Numbered from the stretch's first letter, positions 9,196 to 20,414 are shown. The stretch is DNA of 64,000 bases from UBA9620 sp965220695 (GCA_965220695.1 OZ244838.1:2604001-2668000), one strand, 5' to 3'. Numbers and translations are program-made. The notes: a model not told the origin generated them from the letters alone.

Positions 9196-9871
9196 CAACG
9201 GTTCCGACCTGGCGCTGAACGTCCGGTATCCCAGGACGCCGTACTGGCCGTGGTCGCCAGCCATCGGCCGCGGCGACGCCGTTCACGCGAATCCGGACCG
9301 ATTCGCCGGCGAAGACGTGGTGGTGACCGAGAAACTGGACGGCGGCAACACGCTGCTGCACGCCGGCAAGGTGTACGCGCGCAGCGTGTCCGCCCCTTCC
9401 GGCGGCAAGTGGATGGCGATGGTGAAGAAGCACCACGCCTGGAAGGTGAACGAGCCGGACGCTTACCTCTATGGCGAGGACATCTACGGGGTGCACAGCG
9501 TCACCTACGCGCCCGTGGCCGAACGCGAGACGTTCTACGCGTTCGCCCTCCGGGACGGAGCAGGCGCGTTCGCGGCCTTTGACGAAGTCGAGGCGTACGC
9601 GAAGCAACGGGAGATCCCGGTCGTGCCGGTCCTGTTCAGGGGCCGCTTCCGGTCGGTCGCCGAGATCAGCGCGTTCATGAAGCAGGCCCACGGCGAACCG
9701 TCCGCGCTCGGCAGTGAGCGCGAGGGCGTCGTGATGCGCCTGGCGCGCGGGTTTCCGGCGGCGGAGTTTCAGGACAACGTGTGCAAGAGCGTCCGCGCCG
9801 GCCACGTGCAGTCCGACGAACACTGGACCCGGAACTGGAGGCCGTGCCGGATTGCACGGCATGCGGGATGA
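9185..9871 (+). CDS. RNA ligase family protein (PF09414-like nucleotidyltransferase) inside the type I RM operon
   Basis: A 228-residue covalent nucleotidyltransferase. In order: motif I TEKLDGGN with candidate AMP-accepting Lys50; motif III LYGEDIYG (95-102); motif IIIa FYAFALRD (117-124); motif IV SEREGVVMRL (177-186); motif V CKSVR with Lys201. The N-terminal RYPRTPYWPWSP is typical of a short RNA-ligase family. There is no separate C-terminal domain. Expected chemistry is ATP-dependent sealing of nicked or broken RNA. Its ATG lies inside the hsdM stop region (11-base overlap), so it is translated with the RM subunits. It sits between hsdM and a second spare hsdM tail. Role in defence or tRNA repair is inference. 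Confidence 0.85.
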
Positions 9872-9908
9872 TGTTGTCCGTGGGTCGAGTGAGACGATTC
9901 CAAAGGAG

Positions 9909-9998
9909 GTATGGAACCTCCGAGAGTTGGAGCGGGAGCGTGCGGTGGCAGAGGCGACGATGATGCAGTATCTGGCTGAGTTGGGAAATGAGCAGTAA
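9909..9998 (+). pseudogene. Spare hsdM 3' tail
   Basis: Encodes WNLRELERERAVAEATMMQY then LAELGNEQ and a stop, a diverged copy of the last 29 residues of HsdM (RNLRELEQERAAAEATMNRY). It has no start of its own. Its TAA overlaps the hsdS ATG (ATGAGCAGTAA), as expected of an ancestral hsdM-hsdS junction. It marks the point where the RNA ligase plus a new hsdM end entered. Confidence 0.8.
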
Positions 9999-11286
9999 AG
10001 TGGCTACACCTCCTGGGTGGTCATCCTCCACCATCGGAAGCATATGTAATTTCAGCCGTGGCGTTTCTTGGAAGAAATCACAGGAACGTCGGTTTCCCAC
10101 GGCGGGTGGCGTTCCCGTGCTGCGGATTCCGAATGTTCAAAAGACCCTTGAGCTCACGGAGTTGATGTACATCGACGGCTTGACGGAGACTCAACGAGCA
10201 AAGGCGCGAGTAAAAAGGGGCTGGACTCTTCTGGTTGGCTCCAATGGAAATCCAAGGCGCGTTGGAAACTGTGTGTACGTAGCCGAGCCACGGGACTTTC
10301 TTTTTGCGAGCTTTCTCATTGGGGCCAGGTCGACCGACCGGGAGCGAGTGGACAATGAGTTTCTTTATAGACTGCTCAGTTCCAGACCGATCCAGAATGA
10401 CGTTTGGCAGAGTGTCCAGGGCTCCACTGGTCTCAGCAACATAGATCTCAACGTTCTGAAAAGCCTACGTGTTCTGATACCGCCGGTTTTCGAACAGCGC
10501 AAGATTGCCGCCATCCTCTCCTCGGTGGACGACGCCATCGAGAAGACGCGGGCGGTCATCGACCAGGTGCAGGTCGTCAAGCGCGGCCTGATGCAGGAGT
10601 TGCTCACGCGGGGCCTGCCGGGGCGGCACACGCGGTTCAAGCAGACGGAGATTGGGGAAATTCCGGCGGAGTGGGACTGCCTCTCGCTTGTGGATTTGGC
10701 TGATCCTCGAAACGGGATTCAAACAGGGCCGTTTGGAAGTCAGCTACATGCCTCAGAGTACGTTGAAGTTGGTGTACCTGTGATCATGCCGAAGGACATG
10801 ATGAACGGACATATCTCGGACGCGCACTCGGCACGGATCGCCGAGCACAAAGTTGAAGAACTCAGTCGGCACAGGGTCCAGACTGGAGACATTCTATTCG
10901 CCAGACGGGGCGACATCGGGCGCGCCGGACTCGTCACGACCGGTGAAGAGGGCTGGATGTGCGGAACCGGGTGCTTTCGGTTTCGCCCGAAAAAGCCATC
11001 AGTATCTCGTTTCTTGCGACATTGGATAGAGTGGCAGCCTGCGGTACGGTGGTTAAACGAGCACGCGGTAGGACAGACGATGCTGAATCTGAACACCTCG
11101 ATTCTGGGTCACTTACCCGTCGCTCTACCGTCCGAGAATGAACGATCGGGAATTTGTAACGTTCTGGAAGCATTGGCCGAGCAGATAGAAGTGTTGGAAT
11201 ATGAACGGGTGGGCCTTGACACGGTCAAACATTCCCTCATGTCCGTCCTTCTCACCGGCGAGCTCCGCGTTACCCCGGACTCCTGA
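9988..11286 (+). CDS. hsdS: Type I RM specificity subunit
   Basis: A 432-residue HsdS with two target-recognition domains (about 1-165 and 230-385). Each is followed by a conserved coiled spacer: PPVFEQRKIAAILSSVDDAI with LMQELLTRGLPGRHTRFKQT centrally, and a second helix with SLMSVLLTGELR at the end. The TRD-coding stretches (about 10,000-10,470 and 10,690-11,150) are distinctly AT-richer than the conserved centre, the classic sign of TRD exchange. The start overlaps the spare hsdM tail. The DNA target cannot be predicted from sequence alone. Confidence 0.95.
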   Translation: MSSKVATPPGWSSSTIGSICNFSRGVSWKKSQERRFPTAGGVPVLRIPNVQKTLELTELMYIDGLTETQRAKARVKRGWTLLVGSNGNPRRVGNCVYVAEPRDFLFASFLIGARSTDRERVDNEFLYRLLSSRPIQNDVWQSVQGSTGLSNIDLNVLKSLRVLIPPVFEQRKIAAILSSVDDAIEKTRAVIDQVQVVKRGLMQELLTRGLPGRHTRFKQTEIGEIPAEWDCLSLVDLADPRNGIQTGPFGSQLHASEYVEVGVPVIMPKDMMNGHISDAHSARIAEHKVEELSRHRVQTGDILFARRGDIGRAGLVTTGEEGWMCGTGCFRFRPKKPSVSRFLRHWIEWQPAVRWLNEHAVGQTMLNLNTSILGHLPVALPSENERSGICNVLEALAEQIEVLEYERVGLDTVKHSLMSVLLTGELRVTPDS

Positions 11287-11493
11287 AGCCGCGAGTCTCC
11301 CGTGAACACTGGATGGTGCCAGCCGCACCTCCATGCGCCCCTTCGGCCATACGGGTGGGGAGCGGGGAGGCGCCCGTAGGGTCGCCTTGGTGCCACGCTT
11401 CGGCGGAAGAGCCCGGCGGCCGCAGGGTCTTCCGGTGGCCTCGATGCGCGATGTCGATCCGAGCCGGGGTTGACCGCACGTGGAATTGACACA
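11287..11493. other. Gap with no recognisable gene
   Basis: About 200 bases between hsdS and a palindromic operator. Nothing coding is supported on either strand. The following antitoxin pseudogene suggests that a toxin gene may once have stood here. Confidence 0.4.
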
Positions 11494-11513
11494 GTGTAGC
11501 CAAACGGCTACAC
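11494..11513. promoter_or_regulatory. Palindromic operator before a broken antitoxin gene
   Basis: GTGTAGCC-AAAC-GGCTACAC is a perfect 8-base-arm inverted repeat, 57 bases before the HigA-like start. Toxin-antitoxin operons are usually autoregulated through such sites; assignment by position only. Confidence 0.45.
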
Positions 11514-11570
11514 GATGGCGTGTCGAAACGGCGCACGCCCTCTGGAAGGCATTCAAACAGGAGCAACCGC

Positions 11571-11756
11571 ATGCCCGTCAGAGCCCATGAGGCCAGCGAG
11601 TATCTCAGGACGCCGGAGGATGTCGCGGCGTACCTCAACGCCGCAATCGAGGAGTCCAATGGCGATCCGCGGCTGTTGATGCAGGCGCTTCGAAACGTCG
11701 CGGCGGCCAGCGCGGTGTTCCGGCCATCGCCCGGGAAGCCGACATCGACCGCGTGA
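11571..11756 (+). pseudogene. HigA-like addiction-module antidote, frameshifted
   Basis: Starts MPVRAHEASEYLRTPEDVAA after a good Shine-Dalgarno (CAGGAG), then NAAIEESNGDPRLLMQALRN, typical of about 100-residue HTH antidote proteins paired with HigB-type toxins. After residue 46 the frame is lost: the other frame reads RGVPAIAREADIDRV, the expected helix-turn-helix, but it also ends soon after. So the DNA-binding half is broken and the partner toxin gene is absent. Confidence 0.65.
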
Positions 11757-11805
11757 CTTTCTCACGGCGGTCAAGAGGACGGCTGCATCGATCGAGGGTC
11801 GTGGT

Positions 11806-11823
11806 ATTCTGACCAGCCAGAAT
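11806..11823. promoter_or_regulatory. Inverted repeat upstream of the Phd/VapC pair
   Basis: ATTCTG-ACCAGC-CAGAAT is a perfect 6-base-arm repeat 24 bases before the antitoxin ATG, in the usual place for an autoregulatory operator. TATTCT overlaps it as a possible -10. Confidence 0.4.
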
Positions 11824-11847
11824 GACCGGATTTTCCTGGAGTAGATC

Positions 11848-12099
11848 ATGCGTGAGGTACCGACAACCGAGGCCAAGTCGCGCTTCGCGGAGTTGCTGCG
11901 CATCGTCGAGTACGGCGAGACGGTAGCGATCACCCGCCACGGAAAGACGGTCGCCCATCTGACTCCGGCGCTCGATCAGGAACGCGCCTCGCAGAAGGAA
12001 GCCGTGGAACGCTTTCGCACGTGGCGGCGGCAACGGCCTCGTACCGGCATGACCCTGGAAGAGATTCTCGCCGCGCGGCACGAGGGCCATCGCCGGTGA
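11848..12099 (+). CDS. Phd/YefM-type antitoxin
   Basis: 83 residues. MREVPTTEAKSRFAELLRIV and YGETVAITRHGKTVAHL are the classic Phd/YefM N-terminal DNA-binding fold, followed by a toxin-wrapping tail (LEEILAARHEGHRR). The start follows CTGGAG. The stop overlaps the GTG start of the PIN toxin (GTGA). It would neutralise the toxin and repress the operon through the upstream inverted repeat. Located between hsdS and hsdR, as cargo of the RM locus. Confidence 0.9.
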   Translation: MREVPTTEAKSRFAELLRIVEYGETVAITRHGKTVAHLTPALDQERASQKEAVERFRTWRRQRPRTGMTLEEILAARHEGHRR

Positions 12100-12518
12100 G
12101 CCGCTTCGTGCTCGACGCATCCGTCGCGGGCGCATGGCTCCTCGAAGACGAGGACGACCCGGTGGCGAATGCGGCAGCGTCACGGCTCGCGACCGAGGTT
12201 GCCCTGGTCCCGCAGCTCTGGCACCTGGAGGTGCGAAATACGCTGGTCGTCGCAGAACGGCGCGGTCGTGTGGGCGCGGCGGGGCTCGAGGATTGTCTGC
12301 GTCGAGTCGGGGAACTGCCGATACGGACGGACACCGAGCCGGATCTCGGGACCGCTTTCGCGCTGGCCCGCACACACCGACTGTCCATTTACGATGCGGT
12401 CTACCTGGAGCTGGCCCTGCGAACCGACGCGCCGCTCGCCACCGTCGACCGGGCGCTGGCGAGCGCCGCCGTCGCCGTGGGCCTCCCGCTGATCGGGCCA
12501 CTCCCCGAGTTGCAATAG
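12096..12518 (+). CDS. VapC-like PIN-domain ribonuclease toxin
   Basis: A 140-residue PIN protein starting at GTG 12096 (VSRFVLDASVAGAWLL). All four acidic residues of the active site are visible: Asp7, Glu45 (LEVRNTL), Asp100 (SIYDAVYLELAL) and Asp118 (TVDRAL). An intact metal-dependent ribonuclease is expected, probably acting on RNA at a specific site. Coupled to the upstream Phd-type antitoxin by a 4-base overlap. Two bases after its stop begins a spare copy of the hsdR start, so this pair once directly preceded hsdR. Confidence 0.92.
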   Translation: MSRFVLDASVAGAWLLEDEDDPVANAAASRLATEVALVPQLWHLEVRNTLVVAERRGRVGAAGLEDCLRRVGELPIRTDTEPDLGTAFALARTHRLSIYDAVYLELALRTDAPLATVDRALASAAVAVGLPLIGPLPELQ

Positions 12519-12520
12519 CC

Positions 12521-12610
12521 ATGGGGCCCCGCACGACGGGTTGGGACGAGGCGCACCTCGCGGAGGACGCCGCGGTCGAGCTGCTGGAGTCGCTCCGAGG
12601 AGCAGTGTGA
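12521..12610 (+). pseudogene. Spare hsdR 5' end
   Basis: MGPRTTGWDEAHLAEDAAVE then LLESL, followed by a quick stop, matches the start of HsdR at 13307 (MTPQPAGWDELHLAENPSVE). Only 29 codons remain. It shows that an RHH/RelE module and a new hsdR start entered between VapC and the original hsdR. Confidence 0.75.
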
Positions 12611-12682
12611 ACAGCGCACCGTCGCGGGCGGGCGCCAGGCGTTCGACGACGGCTGGAAGCGGGAGCTGCTACCGAGGAAGGG

Positions 12683-12688
12683 TATGAT
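12683..12688 (+). promoter_or_regulatory. Candidate -10 for the RHH antitoxin
   Basis: TATGAT lies about 70 bases before the RHH ATG. No clear -35. Position-based guess. Confidence 0.25.
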
Positions 12689-12755
12689 CGCAACGGCGGG
12701 CTCGACGGCGGTGCGATTGTCCAGACGTGCGGGAGTTCGCAGCGGGAGAGGGAGC

Positions 12756-12998
12756 ATGGCCAGGACCGTGACCTTGCGGTTGGAGAAGGACGCGTACGAA
12801 GAGTTGCGGGAGGCGGCGGCAGCGGAACGTCGCCCGCTGTCGAATTTCATTGCGACCGCCGCCCTGGAACGGGTCCGCGAGGCGCAGTTCGTCGACGACG
12901 GGGAAATGGCCGAGATTCTGAACGACGATGCGCTGGTCGGGAGATTGCGGGCCGGCTCGCGGCAGGCTCACCGGCGCAAGGGCGACTTCGTTGCATGA
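12756..12998 (+). CDS. Ribbon-helix-helix (CopG-like) antitoxin
   Basis: 80 residues from an ATG with GGGAGAGGGAG upstream. MARTVTLRLEKDAYEELREA and RPLSNFIATAALERVRE give the beta-strand/helix/helix RHH fold; the acidic middle and basic end (RLRAGSRQAHRRKGDFVA) look like a toxin-binding tail. It is followed with overlap by a RelE/ParE toxin gene that is broken, so the antitoxin may now be solitary. Confidence 0.8.
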   Translation: MARTVTLRLEKDAYEELREAAAAERRPLSNFIATAALERVREAQFVDDGEMAEILNDDALVGRLRAGSRQAHRRKGDFVA

Positions 12999-13269
12999 TT
13001 ACCGGATCTTCGAGACCTAGCAGTTCCGCAAGGACCTGCGGTCGATCGCCCGGGCCGGTCACGAACGGATCGCCGACAAGCTGCGGAGGTCGGTCTATCC
13101 GCGGCTGCGCGAGCATCCTCACTTCGGACCACACCTTCGCAAGCTGAAGGACTATGCGCCGGAGACGTGGCGTTACCGGATCGGATCGTGGCGGTTCTTC
13201 TACGAGATCGATGACGGGGAACGCGTCGTCTCGATGATCGCCGCGTCTCACCGCGGTTCGGCCTATTGA
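12991..13269 (+). pseudogene. RelE/ParE-family toxin with an internal stop
   Basis: In one frame: HDYRIFET, a TAG at 13018-13020, then QFRKDLRSIARAGHERIADK, LRRSVYPRLREHPHFGPHLR, WRYRIGSWRFFYEIDDGERV and HRGSAY. The body is a normal RelE/ParE fold of about 92 codons with its terminal HRGSAY. The amber at codon 10 should abolish the toxin unless read through. A TTG at 12991 is the only obvious start in frame, overlapping the antitoxin stop. Confidence 0.75.
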
Positions 13270-13306
13270 TGTCCATTCCACTCGCCGGCCCCTGCCACAC
13301 CGAGAC

Positions 13307-16332
<3,026 letters not shown>

Positions 16333-16336
<4 letters not shown>

Positions 16337-17061
16337 CCAACCCGGAAACGTCCGCCGTCGCCTGGGGCGGCAGGCAACTGCCCTACACCATTCGCCGCAG
16401 CACGCGGCGGAAGAAGACGGTTGCCGTGACGGTGGATCCCACGGGCAGCGTCCTGGTCGTCGCTCCGGAACGTCTCGCCACCGACCGGCTCGACGCGATC
16501 GTGCGCCGCAAGGCGGAATGGATTGAACGGCGCCTCCGAAATGCCGGGACACACGGCCCGCCGCTGTCGCCGCGCGAGTTCGTCAGCGGCGAGAGCGTGC
16601 TGTATCTCGGCCGGCACTACCGCTTGAACGTGCATCCCGGCGAGACCGGCGCCGCGAAGCTGCGCGGCGGGTGGCTGCGCGTGCCCGCGCCAACGGGTCC
16701 GCAGCAAGGCGCCCACGTGCGGGCCGCCCTGGTCACGTGGTTCCGGCGTCACGCGGCGGTGCGGCTGCCGGAACGGGTGGCGGCCTGGCAGCCGAAGGCC
16801 GGTGTCCCGCTGCCGCGCGTCATCGTCGCAAACCAGCAGAAGCGCTGGGGCAGTTGCGACCACAGCGGCGCCATCCGCCTGAACTGGCGCATCATCCAGG
16901 CCCCGATGCGCCTGGTCGACTATGTCGTCGTCCACGAGCTGCTGCACCTGCGGCACCGCGGCCACGGCCGCGACTACTGGCAGGCGGTCGGAAGGGTCAT
17001 GCCGGACTACGAGCGGCGGCGGGAAGACCTGCGGCGATACGGGGTCGGACTGGCGTGGTAG
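16333..17061 (+). CDS. YgjP-like (DUF45) metallopeptidase-fold protein
   Basis: 242 residues. The zinc motif HELLHLRHRGH has His201, Glu202, His205 and a further His211, preceded by KRWGSC and IRLNWRIIQAPM, the YgjP/DUF45 signature. These proteins often follow type I RM genes and have a SprT/WLM-like fold; E. coli YgjP has been linked to pyrophosphatase activity, but a role here is unknown. Translationally coupled to hsdR by ATGA. Confidence 0.88.
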
Positions 17062-17097
17062 GCGCGGCGCCTGCGTGTCGCAGACTTCGGGCTCGAT

Positions 17098-17266
17098 CGG
17101 CTTCAGTCAGCGGCGCGTCACAATAGCGCCCTCAGCACGCGCAGGCCGCGCGCCAGCGTGCGGGTGTCGGTGACCCCGAGCGCGTCCACACAGCGGCGCC
17201 GCTGTGCGGGTTCGGCGAAACGGGACAGCCCGGCGTCGAGTTCCTGCGCAACCACTGCGCCATAGG
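17098..17266 (-). pseudogene. Duplicated 3' end of the AbiEii-like nucleotidyltransferase gene
   Basis: This stretch nearly matches 20507-20673 on the same strand and encodes the same VVAQELDAGLSRFAEPAQRR and VDALGVTDTRTLARGLRVLR end. At its upstream side, after the shared 10-mer GCGCCATAGG, it changes into SEL1-gene sequence. It is a recombination scar; the fused frame lacks the catalytic N-terminus. Confidence 0.8.
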
Positions 17267-17493
17267 CGTACATGTAGCCGAGACCGCCCTGGCCGCCCGC
17301 ATTTTTTCCTTGACAGCCCTCTGACGGCTAACGTGCTCTCGGTCGGGGATGCCGGCTACAGGGGCGCTCAGACCGGCACAGCGGCGCGCTGTGGCCCGCG
17401 GCCGGACCGGGCGATCGAAACCGACCCTTACCCCGAGAACGACCCACAGAGATGCTCTCAACCCGTTGGAAAACAGGGGCTTACAATGGATCC
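17257..17493. repeat. SEL1 fragment plus DUF222 leader, copy 2
   Basis: About 40 bases match the SEL1 gene (minus strand, GLGYMYAYG). The remaining ~190 bases match the leader of DUF222 copy 1 (4546-4736), with the same TTGACAGCC and TTACAAT elements. A SEL1 piece next to the leader in both copies implies that the duplicated unit arose beside a SEL1 gene. Confidence 0.65.
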
Positions 17494-19215
17494 ATGAGCA
17501 TCGCATCAGACCTGTACGACACGGACGTCCCTGCCCCCAACCCGCGATCCGTCGCGGTGGGCTCACCCGCATTGCACGGCGCGGCGTCACCGCCCACGCC
17601 GCCGGACGCGGCGACCCGGCCGACACCGCCCGGCGGACTGACCGTTGCATCGCCACCGCACGCCACTGTCATCGACGTCTCGACGCCCTTGGTCCCGCCG
17701 CCGGTCGTCACCGATCCGGTGTCCCACGAGGCGCATCGTGCGGCGGTCTCCCAGCACCGCGCGGAGGCGGTGCGTCTCGGCGACGACATCGCCAAGTTGT
17801 CGGCCCGCATCCAGGCCGCGACCTACGAACTCCTCGTGCTGATTCGCGCCTTCGACGAGCGGGAGGGGTGGGAGGGGTGCCAGTCATGTGCGCACTGGCT
17901 GAACTGGCGCACCGGGCTCAAGCTGGGCGCCGCCCGCGAGAAGGTGCGGGTGGCGCGCACATTGGGTGACCTGACGCTGTTGAGCGACGCGATGCAGCGC
18001 GGACAGATCTCCTACTCGAAGGTGCGCGCCCTGACGCGCGTGGCAACTCCGGCCAACGAACGCCGTCTGCTCGACTTCGCGCTGTGCGCCCCGGCGTCCT
18101 ACGTCGAACGGTTGGCGCGGGCGTGGCGCCGGGTCGACCGGGCCACCGAGGCGGCCGATGACCAACGGCGGCAGACGCGGCGGCACCTCAACACCTGGGT
18201 CGACGATGACGGGATGGTCGTCATCCGCGGCCGGTTGTCCCCCGAGGTGGGCGCGGTGGTGCGGCGGGCGCTCGAGGCGGCGAGCGACCGCTTGCGCACG
18301 GAGGTGGCCGCGGCCGACGCCGCCGAGACCAGCACGGTCCAACGTCAGGCGGATGCGTTGGGACTGGTGGCCGAAAGTGCGTTGGCGGCCGACCTCGACC
18401 GGGGGACCGCGGGCGACCGCTATCAGGTCGTGCTGCACGTCGAGGCGGACACACTCCAGACCGACGCGGCGGCGCCCGCATCGCACGTTTCCGCGGAAAC
18501 GTCATCCCACGCGGTCGGGTCCACCGGACGTGGAGATGCGAACGCAGGCGGTCGCCCCGTCGCGGCGTCCTCTTCCCCTCGGATGGCCGGCCACGCCGCC
18601 CTGGAAGATGGCGACGGGCTGCGCGTCTCCGCGGAAACGTCCCGCCGCATGTCCTGCGATGCCGCGGCGGTCGTCATGCGGCACGCGCCGGATGGCGCGA
18701 TCCTCGACGTCGGGCGCAAGACCCGCACCATCCCCCCGGCGCTGCGGCGGGCGCTGCAGGCGCGCGACCGCCAATGCCGGTTCCCGGGCTGCCACGCCCG
18801 GCGCTGCGATGCGCATCACGTCCGGCACTGGGCCGACGGCGGGGCGACGCGGCTCGACAACCTGGTCCTGCTCTGCCGGCGGCACCACCGTGCGGTCCAC
18901 GAGGAGGGCTTCACGGTCCGGCTGGACCCGACCGGCGATGCCGAGTTCTGCTGGCCCAATGGCCGGCCGTTTCCCGCGGTACCGCCTCCACCCCGTTGGA
19001 GCGGCCCACCGCTGGCGCCGACCGACGCGCGCCTGGCCGCGTCCGCCATCGTGATCGACCCAGACACCGCGACGCCGGACTGGCACGGCGAACCCCTCGA
19101 TGTCGGCTTTGCGATTGACGTCATGTGGATCCCGCGCACGGCCGCCGGTGCCGAGGTCGGCGCGCCGTTGTTACGACCGGGTCTCGGTGCGACGCGCGGA
19201 TTCGCCCCGGGCTGA
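17494..19215 (+). CDS. DUF222/HNH endonuclease (13E12-type), copy 2
   Basis: 573 residues, very similar along its length to copy 1 at 4737-6587; the main difference is a shorter linker (two of the VSAETS-coding palindromes instead of three). The HNH motif is intact (CRFPGCHARRCDAHHVRHW, DNLVLLCRRHHRAVHEEGF). The last residues (RPGLGATRGFAPG) are read from a diverged alpha end of the dispersed repeat, where copy 1 stops a little earlier. It lies in direct orientation to copy 1, with the whole RM locus between them. Confidence 0.9.
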   Translation: MSIASDLYDTDVPAPNPRSVAVGSPALHGAASPPTPPDAATRPTPPGGLTVASPPHATVIDVSTPLVPPPVVTDPVSHEAHRAAVSQHRAEAVRLGDDIAKLSARIQAATYELLVLIRAFDEREGWEGCQSCAHWLNWRTGLKLGAAREKVRVARTLGDLTLLSDAMQRGQISYSKVRALTRVATPANERRLLDFALCAPASYVERLARAWRRVDRATEAADDQRRQTRRHLNTWVDDDGMVVIRGRLSPEVGAVVRRALEAASDRLRTEVAAADAAETSTVQRQADALGLVAESALAADLDRGTAGDRYQVVLHVEADTLQTDAAAPASHVSAETSSHAVGSTGRGDANAGGRPVAASSSPRMAGHAALEDGDGLRVSAETSRRMSCDAAAVVMRHAPDGAILDVGRKTRTIPPALRRALQARDRQCRFPGCHARRCDAHHVRHWADGGATRLDNLVLLCRRHHRAVHEEGFTVRLDPTGDAEFCWPNGRPFPAVPPPPRWSGPPLAPTDARLAASAIVIDPDTATPDWHGEPLDVGFAIDVMWIPRTAAGAEVGAPLLRPGLGATRGFAPG

Positions 19216-19217
19216 TA
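19178..19217 (-). repeat. Dispersed repeat, diverged alpha end (G)
   Basis: TCTCGGTGCGACGCGCGGAT and TCGCCCCGGGCTGATAG, matching the half end after DUF222 copy 1. It supplies the final codons and stop of copy 2. Confidence 0.6.
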
Positions 19218-19304
19218 GATGTGATCGTTCAATAGGTTGTCCAATCGAGCCCGACCGAGGAAACTGAAGGTGCGACCTAACCAGTTTGCCGGAAGGAGAC
19301 CCGA

Positions 19305-19410
19305 GTGGACAACCATAAGAACGCCAAGTTGACGCCCCAGAGTCGAGCCGTCATCGTCCGGCGGGTACTCGTCCAGGGCCAGCCCCCCGCCGCGGTGGCA
19401 CGCTCGCGGA
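19305..19410 (+). pseudogene. IS481-family transposase, 5' fragment
   Basis: GTG start with a strong Shine-Dalgarno (GGAAGGAG). MDNHKNAKLTPQSRAVIVRR then VLVQGQPPAAVA matches the N-terminal helix-turn-helix of IS481 transposases. Homology is lost after about 35 codons and the DDE catalytic core is absent. Confidence 0.6.
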
Positions 19411-19418
19411 AGGCCCGA

Positions 19419-19533
19419 CTCCATGAGATGCTGCAGGACCTCTGTGAGACCGCTTGAAGGCGCTGTGCCGAGCGTTCGGCTTCGACGATGCTGGCCGAAA
19501 GAAGCCGGACCTCGCCACGCGTCTTCTGGGTCG
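19419..19533 (+). pseudogene. Diverged fragment of the hsdM SAP-like region
   Basis: Bases are clearly similar to 7500-7615 within hsdM: EMLQDL, then with a one-base frame change LKALCRAFGFDDAGRKKPDL and ATRLLG. It follows the IS481 relic directly. Evidence of a second, lost RM-type methyltransferase gene or of copying from the resident one. Confidence 0.65.
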
Positions 19534-19551
19534 AAGCCCCCTGTGCCAATA

Positions 19552-19656
19552 ATCTGTGAGATAACCTCTCTGTTGAGTTTAGTGTAGGGGCGGGAGAGGT
19601 TGGAGAGATGACGCGCATGCCAGACGCGGTGGAGACGAGCGGCCGCTCCTGGCACA
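19552..19656. mobile_element. Small inverted-repeat element or IS remnant
   Basis: Bounded by TGTGCCA and TGGCACA, a perfect 7-base inverted pair, 105 bases apart. No intact transposase; an internal ATG (MTRMPDAVETSG) stops at once. Too short to assign a family. It ends three bases before the stop codon of the LptA-like gene. Confidence 0.4.
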
Positions 19657-19659
19657 CCG

Positions 19660-20079
19660 CTACGGGTTAGCGACAATCACCTCGATGGTTGAAGCCCGGA
19701 TCGTATAGCCAATTGTGTCGAACTCTACCTCGTCGGCGCGTAGTTCAACAGTGCCCACTGCCAGCACGACGTCCCCAGACAGGACCATCCTGGAGTCGGC
19801 TGGGTCTTGGCCAGGCAGGGACACGGTGTCACCGCTCGCCGCAAGGGGGGCGCGATCAGGATCAATGGCGACCTCGACGTTGCCCGATGCGACAAGTCGT
19901 GATGACCCCGTAAAGACCTCGGCTCGATCGGCTCTGATCTCCACGATCCCGACCGCAATCTCCACGCCACCTGTCAGTTGGAGGCTGTTAGATGCAGGAG
20001 GCTGTGCCGTGGCGGGCGCCGAAGCAACCGCCGCCAGACAGACGACCGTACCGATCACTATGACGATTGCAGATCTCAT
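19660..20079 (-). CDS. Secreted LptA/OstA-like repeat protein
   Basis: 139 residues with a Sec signal peptide (MRSAIVIVIGTVVCLAAVAS, cleavage near ATAQ). The mature part has two similar beta-rich repeats, LTGGVEIAVGIVEIRADRAE and LSGDVVLAVGTVELRADEVE, in the style of LptA/OstA-type beta-jellyroll proteins that bind lipopolysaccharide or similar lipids in the periplasm. Shorter than true LptA and alone, with no Lpt genes beside it, so function is uncertain. Next to an IS remnant. Confidence 0.6.
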   Translation of the reverse strand: MRSAIVIVIGTVVCLAAVASAPATAQPPASNSLQLTGGVEIAVGIVEIRADRAEVFTGSSRLVASGNVEVAIDPDRAPLAASGDTVSLPGQDPADSRMVLSGDVVLAVGTVELRADEVEFDTIGYTIRASTIEVIVANP

Positions 20080-20238
20080 CTCTTCTCCTGTTCCGTCATC
20101 GGGACGCTTCTATCCTATCGCTTCTGGTTGTTTCGTCTGACTGAGAGATCGATCCCGCCTTGTATCTTCCGATTCGTGGGTCTCGTCGCTGCAGGGTACC
20201 ACGAATCGGACGGTGACGGAGCAACAGCTCGATTCGCC

Positions 20239-20414
20239 TATCAGCCCGTGGTAGAACCCCGCGTTGCACCGAGATCTGGTCGTAACAATGCCGCGCCTGG
20301 CCAGCGCAAGGCGCGACGAGGGAGCAAATTGGGGCATTTGTGACCGAGGAGCAACGCCGCCACGTGGGATGCAGCGCCGATCGAATGCAGTGGGGCTTTC
20401 ACCTCGGGCTGTTA
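20239..20414 (+). repeat. Dispersed TIR repeat, copy H
   Basis: Alpha end left (ATCAGCCCGTGGTAGAACC), beta end right (AGTGGGGCTTTCACCTCGGG, then CTGTTA). Core GGGAGCAAATTGGGGCATTT without a long hairpin. The ~110 bases after it, up to the AbiEii-like gene end, hold nothing I recognise. Confidence 0.8.

Noticed and set aside
9841..9860. GCCGTGC...GCACGGC hairpin near the RNA ligase end as a terminator
   Set aside because: It overlaps the coding end of the ligase, has only a 7-base stem and no T-run; the downstream hsdS must be transcribed through it.
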